In this document: positions 59,946 to 64,000 of the stretch, one piece after another
How the letters are laid out: every line of letters starts with the position of its first letter
How positions within the stretch are numbered: position 1 is the first letter of the stretch
From: Psychroflexus tropicus DSM 15496
Lineage (GTDB): Bacteria; Bacteroidota; Bacteroidia; Flavobacteriales; Flavobacteriaceae
Reading direction: 5' to 3'
Length of the DNA: 64,000 nt
Assembly (NCBI RefSeq): GCF_000378765.1
Contig: NZ_KB905345.1
Coordinates: 62,001-126,000, forward strand
Made by a program: the position numbers and the translations under genes
The notes under the pieces: generated by a model
The model's input: only the letters and a program-made list of their open reading frames with translations
What the model was told of the DNA's origin: nothing
Databases searched by the model: none

Positions 59946-60025
59946 TTTTATAAAAATTAAATACTAATTGGTTTCGAATTGAAATTTCAATCCGGCTAAA
60001 ATAAGAAACATATTTGAATAGGAGT

Positions 60026-60136
60026 CTAGACGCTTAGTTTAGATTTAATAGCACAAGATTTAGCTATTTTCTTTTTCTTCAACTTAACAGCTTTAGAAAA
60101 AAGAGCCTTTTTGAATTTCGCTTTTGAAGATTTCAA
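60026..60136 (-). CDS. Lysine-rich short ORF upstream of lysA (candidate leader peptide)
   Basis: A 36-codon frame on the minus strand, from TTG 60136 to TAG 60026, reads with 14 Lys of 36, including a run of four (VKLKKKKIAKSCAIK). Its stop is 80 bases before the lysA start. An alternative ATG at 60196 in the same frame gives 56 residues but runs through the terminator hairpin at 60143-60160. The spacer to lysA has a 14-bp palindrome ATTGAAATTTCAAT (59978-59991) but no clear terminator, so a classical attenuator is not shown. A biased base composition alone could produce this frame. Existence as a gene is uncertain. Confidence 0.3.
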   Translation of the reverse strand: MKSSKAKFKKALFSKAVKLKKKKIAKSCAIKSKLSV

Positions 60137-60160
60137 AAGAAACCCGCAAAATTTTGCGGG
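60133..60160 (-). terminator. Terminator after the 240-residue gene
   Basis: CCCGCAAAATTTTGCGGG is a perfect 18-bp palindrome (60143-60160), followed on the minus strand by TTTCTTTT. It lies 46 bases past the stop of the hypothetical gene at 60206. No T run on the plus strand. Confidence 0.7.
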
Positions 60161-60205
60161 AGATAGTTGTTGAACTATAAACTGTAGAATGATCATCTTT
60201 AAAGT

Positions 60206-60928
60206 TTAGGCATTGTAATATTTACTTCTCCAAATGGCAGTATTAAAATTCTTTCCTTTGGCAAAACCATAATATAAGGCTATACCACCTATCCATTTGA
60301 ACATAAATATAAAGAGTAGAAAGAATTCTGTCGTCATATTGTCTTCGCTCATAAAAAATCCGCTAGGGACAAGTGAAGTACAAATCAGTGCAGATAATAA
60401 TACAAAACACATAAAGTTTTCAAAGGTTTTAAAAGGCCACATCATTAACCTTCTAAAAGGACTTAAGTCGTTACCCCATTTGTGAATTAAGTAATAATAG
60501 TCATTACCAATGGGAGCAAATAATAACGGATCGTCTGCATTCTCTAGTTTGAACAATTTTGAAGGAGCCATAATCTTAAAGCCTTTAAGCGTGGTCTCAT
60601 GCTCTTCTTCAAGTGTTTTTATTTTAGAAAGCGCTTCATATGGTAACTTACCTTTGAAGTATTTAGAATCAAGGAATCTTAGTCTATAATTCACACAAAT
60701 CTTTTCAATTTGATCGATATGATAAATCTCACTAGACTCTAATTTATCAAAATTGAAATCATTTGAATTTGTAGTTTCTCCCTTAACTACCTCATTCAAT
60801 ATTTCATCATTTCTATCGTCTACTGATTGAAGGACGTTCTGAACCTGCTTTAAAATTTCCTCGTTGGAAGTCGTTTTAAATTTTGCCTTGTTCAGTTGTG
60901 TCTTGAGGTTTGTTCTTGGAAGCATCAT
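60206..60928 (-). CDS. Unknown protein with two C-terminal membrane segments
   Basis: 240 residues; the first two codons are both ATG. Residues 1-165 look soluble and charged, with a probable coiled or helical N-terminus (NKAKFKTTSNEEILKQVQNV), and a short segment FAPIGNDYYYLIHKWGNDLS near 138-157. Two hydrophobic segments lie at about 171-188 and 201-222, ending in a basic tail. I recognise no domain. It stands alone, ending at a terminator, upstream of lysA and downstream of the thioesterase. A membrane-anchored protein of unknown role, probably lineage-specific. Confidence 0.7.
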   Translation of the reverse strand: MMLPRTNLKTQLNKAKFKTTSNEEILKQVQNVLQSVDDRNDEILNEVVKGETTNSNDFNFDKLESSEIYHIDQIEKICVNYRLRFLDSKYFKGKLPYEALSKIKTLEEEHETTLKGFKIMAPSKLFKLENADDPLLFAPIGNDYYYLIHKWGNDLSPFRRLMMWPFKTFENFMCFVLLSALICTSLVPSGFFMSEDNMTTEFFLLFIFMFKWIGGIALYYGFAKGKNFNTAIWRSKYYNA

Positions 60929-61027
60929 ATATCTTTTTCTACATTCGATATAAAAGTAATAAGTAAGTTAAGTTCAAACAATTAGAAAATCAAATTTTAA
61001 CACCAGTTAAGCATTAATTCAATACAT

Positions 61028-61468
61028 CTAAGCCTCTGGATTAAGCCTTATAAAGTTGTAAACTCCCCTACCTTCTGCAATTGACTTTTCTTCAGAATCA
61101 GATTCTAGATAGGCTTTCATGCTTGCTACAAAAATGCGAGAACCCAATCGCATGGTTCTACCTTCGACAATAATCGCTTCAGCATAGGCTGGAGAAAGAA
61201 AATCGACGCGTATATCGATAGTCGCCATTTTATCTTTAATTGAGGTCAAATGCGTACCGCCTACAATTCCACCTACAGAATCCATCACAGTGGTAATGAT
61301 TCCTCCATGCCACCTATTGGAGCGAATATCACCAACCACTTCTGGTCTGAAAGGAACTTTTACCTTTACAAAGTCCTTTTCTATTTGAAGCAATTGAAGC
61401 CCTAAAAACTTGTGGATAGGAACAATATCTTCAATCATTCGCTTTACAAAATCATCCTTTAAATCCAT
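61028..61468 (-). CDS. PaaI-type hotdog thioesterase
   Basis: 146 residues. The hotdog fold of PaaI/YbgC-like thioesterases is shown by NRWHGGIITTVMDSVGGIVGG (the helical hotdog segment, split here by position about 52-72, containing the HGG and Asp), followed by TIDIRVDFLSPAYAEAIIVE. Likely hydrolyses acyl-CoA thioesters in the cytoplasm. It is downstream of pheT on the same strand, but separated by the pheT terminator. Confidence 0.88.
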   Translation of the reverse strand: MDLKDDFVKRMIEDIVPIHKFLGLQLLQIEKDFVKVKVPFRPEVVGDIRSNRWHGGIITTVMDSVGGIVGGTHLTSIKDKMATIDIRVDFLSPAYAEAIIVEGRTMRLGSRIFVASMKAYLESDSEEKSIAEGRGVYNFIRLNPEA

Positions 61469-61487
61469 TGATTAAATTTTATTGATC

Positions 61488-61520
61488 AAAAAAATCTCCG
61501 AAGCACTAGCTTCAGAGATT
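61488..61520 (-). terminator. Terminator after pheT
   Basis: AATCTCCGAAGC (61493-61504) pairs with GCTTCAGAGATT (61509-61520) with one mismatch around a four-base loop; a seven-T run follows on the minus strand. It is 33 bases past the pheT stop. Confidence 0.8.
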
Positions 61521-61552
61521 AAATATAAAAACTATTTGTTTTTTGAGATTTT

Positions 61553-63979
61553 CTATCTCAGGCTAGCTCCAAATTTTGTTTCAAATTGATTCTGAAGCTT
61601 TTTCATCACTTTATCGACTTGCTTGTCGGTCAACGTTTTTTTATCATCCATAAATCTAAACCTTAACGCATAACTCTTTTTCTGCTCGGGTAATTTGTCA
61701 CCTTCATATACATCAAACAAATCAACTGCTTTAAGGATTTTTTTATCCGTTTTAAAAGCCAATGATTTAAGCTCGTCAAATTTGATATTCTGATCTAGCA
61801 ATAACGCAAAGTCACGCTGAGTAGATGGGAATTTAGGAATCTCATTCACCTTAAGTTGCTTTTTCTGGAGGCAATTTAAGATAGCGTCCCAATGAAGATC
61901 TGCATAAAGAACGTCTTGCTCGATATCAAAATGACTCAATACATTTTGTTTTACCCTTCCAAAATCTACCACTGTATCTCCTTTCAATTGACCTGTTAAA
62001 CCTTCAGCAATAGAGTCAGATTCAGCTGCTTGGTATTCCAAACCAGTTAGTCCTAGTTTTTCAAAAATTCTTTCTAAATAAGCTTTCAATTCAAAGAAAT
62101 TAGTTTTTTGTTGAGGCGAAACCCAGCTTTCTGATGATTTATGGCCAGAGATGAATAGCGATAAGTGTTTAAATTCTTTGTACGCTCCGTCAATAAGGTG
62201 GTAAGTTTTTCCAAATTCAAAAAACTTGATATCTGTTGTTTTTCTATTGATGTTATAGCTCACGGACTCTAATCCAGAAAACAACATCGATTGCCTCATC
62301 ACATTGAGATCGGTACTTAGCGCGTTCAAAATATCAACATTGTGCTCTTCTTTGAGATCTTCTGCCAACTCTACATAAGCCTTGGTCGTAAGAGAGTTAG
62401 ACATAATCTCATAAAACCCTTGTGAAACCAGTTGGTTAGCTATTTTATTTTGTAGCTTATAATCATCGAAAATCGAAGAATTCGCTACAGACACATTGAA
62501 TTTGCTATCAGACTCGATGCTGTTATAACCATAAACTCTTAAAATTTCCTCTATCACATCTACTTCTCTTTGGACGTCAACTCGATAAGCAGGAATTGTA
62601 AGACCTAAGCCACTCTCAGAAACATTATTGACTTTGATATCCAGAGAAGTCAGGATAGTTTTAATTATTCCTGTATCTATTTCCTGTCCAATTAATTGAT
62701 TGATTTTATCGAAGGTTAAAAACACCTGAAAATCTTCGATCTTTTTAGGATAGAAATCGTCGATATCACTAGAGACTACACCACCAGCAATTTCCTGAAT
62801 TAATATTACAGCTCTCTTCAAAGCAAACTCAGTAATGTTTGGATCTATACCTCTTTCAAAACGGAATGAAGCATCGGTATTGAGTCCATGACGCTTTGCT
62901 GTTTTTCTCACACTCACCGGGTTGAAGTAAGCACTTTCTAAAAATATATCAGTGGTACTTGTGGTCACTCCAGAGTCTAAACCACCAAAAACACCCGCAA
63001 TACACAGTGGCTTCTCAGCATCACAAATCATTAAATCATCTTCATGAAGTTCCCGTTCTACACCATCCAGGGTCGTGAATTTAGTCCCAGCCTTTAAGGT
63101 TTTTACCACAATTTTATTGTTTTTTACCTTATCTAAATCAAAAGCATGAAGTGGTTGTCCTAATTCGTGCAACACATAATTGGTAGCATCAACAACATTG
63201 TTTTTAGGATTGATTCCAATAGCTTTCAATTTATTTTTTAACCAGTCTGGAGATTCCTTAACCTCAAGTCCAGACAAGCTTACACCACAATATCTTGGAG
63301 CTAATTCTGAATTCTTTACATCGATGCCAACCTTTAAACTTCTATTATCCACATGAAAACTACTCACAGAAGGAGTGTCCAGTGGTATATTGATTTCATT
63401 TTGAATCAATCCCGCTCTCAAATCTCTGGCTACACCCCAGTGGCTCATCGCATCGGCACGATTTGGCGTTAAGCCTATTTCAAAAACCTGATCTTTTTCA
63501 ACAGTGAACACCTGATTTAAGGGAATACCAGGAATTAAGTTCTTATCTAAGACCATGATCCCATCATGACTTTTGCCTAAACCGATTTCGTCTTCAGCAC
63601 AGATCATACCTTCGCTTACTTCTCCTCTGATCTTACCTTTTTTAATTTTCCAGGCTTCACCTTTATCATCGTAAAGCGTTGTTCCAATGGTGGCTACAGG
63701 TACATTTTGTCCCTTATCGACGTTTGGAGCACCACAAACAATAGAAAGTGGTACTTCTTCTCCTATATTAACTTTAGTTATTTTAAGGCGATCTGCGTTA
63801 GGATGAGGCTCGCATGACTCAACGTGTCCTACAACTATGCCTTCTAGTCCTCCTTTAATCGATTCAAAATTGGTAATCCCTTCTACCTCCAAACCGAGAT
63901 CAGTGAGCAGAACTTCTGTCTCTGCAGCAGTCCACTTCGTATTCACAAATTGCTTTAACCAGTTGTAAGAAATCTTCAT
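61553..63979 (-). CDS. pheT: Phenylalanine--tRNA ligase, beta subunit
   Basis: 808 residues, usual length for the bacterial beta chain. Domains: N-terminal and tRNA-binding EMAP-like domain (about 40-150; GIVVGHVESCEPHPNADRLK), B3/B4 editing domain (about 215-385; DATNYVLHELGQPLHAFD), B5 domain, the pseudo-catalytic core and the C-terminal FDX-ACB anticodon-binding domain (FPSTQRDFALLLDQNIKFDE near 713). It pairs with PheS, whose gene is not in this window, to charge tRNA-Phe. The start ATG is 21 bases from the window edge, so the promoter is not visible. No defects noticed. Confidence 0.97.
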   Translation of the reverse strand: MKISYNWLKQFVNTKWTAAETEVLLTDLGLEVEGITNFESIKGGLEGIVVGHVESCEPHPNADRLKITKVNIGEEVPLSIVCGAPNVDKGQNVPVATIGTTLYDDKGEAWKIKKGKIRGEVSEGMICAEDEIGLGKSHDGIMVLDKNLIPGIPLNQVFTVEKDQVFEIGLTPNRADAMSHWGVARDLRAGLIQNEINIPLDTPSVSSFHVDNRSLKVGIDVKNSELAPRYCGVSLSGLEVKESPDWLKNKLKAIGINPKNNVVDATNYVLHELGQPLHAFDLDKVKNNKIVVKTLKAGTKFTTLDGVERELHEDDLMICDAEKPLCIAGVFGGLDSGVTTSTTDIFLESAYFNPVSVRKTAKRHGLNTDASFRFERGIDPNITEFALKRAVILIQEIAGGVVSSDIDDFYPKKIEDFQVFLTFDKINQLIGQEIDTGIIKTILTSLDIKVNNVSESGLGLTIPAYRVDVQREVDVIEEILRVYGYNSIESDSKFNVSVANSSIFDDYKLQNKIANQLVSQGFYEIMSNSLTTKAYVELAEDLKEEHNVDILNALSTDLNVMRQSMLFSGLESVSYNINRKTTDIKFFEFGKTYHLIDGAYKEFKHLSLFISGHKSSESWVSPQQKTNFFELKAYLERIFEKLGLTGLEYQAAESDSIAEGLTGQLKGDTVVDFGRVKQNVLSHFDIEQDVLYADLHWDAILNCLQKKQLKVNEIPKFPSTQRDFALLLDQNIKFDELKSLAFKTDKKILKAVDLFDVYEGDKLPEQKKSYALRFRFMDDKKTLTDKQVDKVMKKLQNQFETKFGASLR

Positions 63980-64000
63980 AATTTATATCTATAGAGCCGG

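Noticed and set aside
60026-60196. Longer 56-residue version of the lysine-rich ORF from ATG 60196
   Set aside because: It would start ten bases past the preceding gene and translate through the terminator hairpin at 60143-60160, so the shorter frame is kept as the candidate.

Overview
The window is a stretch of chromosome from a member of the Bacteroidota, almost certainly a marine-type Flavobacteriaceae. The evidence is the SusC/SusD/SusE trio, a type IX secretion (T9SS) C-terminal sorting domain on an alpha-amylase, a fused large-form PurL, PspC/head-GIN and DUF3810 proteins, an LETM1-related protein, low G+C, few Shine-Dalgarno-like sequences, and -7 elements of the TAnnTTTG type. No rRNA, tRNA, CRISPR array, prophage or intact insertion sequence was seen. 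The species cannot be named from the sequence.

Left part (1-24.9 kb): starch and maltodextrin use feeding into glycolysis. After the 5' end of a yifB/comM-like gene (cut by the window edge) come pgi, a BadF-type sugar kinase, gap and pfkA, all on the minus strand. Upstream on the same strand is a degradation operon: MFS sugar transporter, beta-phosphoglucomutase, GH65 phosphorylase, GH97 alpha-glucosidase, SusA-like GH13 and a lipoprotein GH13. A LacI-type regulator sits between this operon and the divergent plus-strand set susC, susD, susE and a T9SS alpha-amylase. Together they describe a route: amylase outside the cell, SusCD import, periplasmic cleavage by GH13 and GH97, MFS uptake, maltose phosphorolysis to glucose plus beta-glucose-1-phosphate, isomerisation by PgmB, then Pgi, PfkA and Gap. 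Short shared motifs upstream of the MFS operon, lacI/susC and pfkA suggest common control.

Middle part (24.9-36.4 kb): a 0.5 kb repeat-rich intergenic region, a secreted CocE-type hydrolase, a small beta-barrel protein, recG, a second repeat-rich intergenic region, and a minus-strand operon of a DUF3810 membrane metalloprotease-like protein and two secreted amidohydrolase-family proteins.

Right part (36.5-64 kb): purL with a DUF985 cupin and a 55-residue zinc-ribbon protein that uses TTG as start; a four-gene set of outer-membrane porin, BCCT transporter, universal stress protein and gamma-glutamyltransferase; an acyl-CoA synthetase; an LETM1-related protein; a PadR-PspC-head GIN operon with a clear inverted repeat at its promoter; small housekeeping genes; a pabB-tilS-dsbD run; lysA, preceded by a lysine-rich short ORF; an unknown membrane protein, a hotdog thioesterase and pheT.

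No single spectacular unknown system is evident. The most worthwhile leads are the lysine-rich ORF before lysA, the porin-BCCT-USP-GGT cluster, the shared motifs of the starch locus, the PadR operator candidate and the overlooked zinc-ribbon gene.
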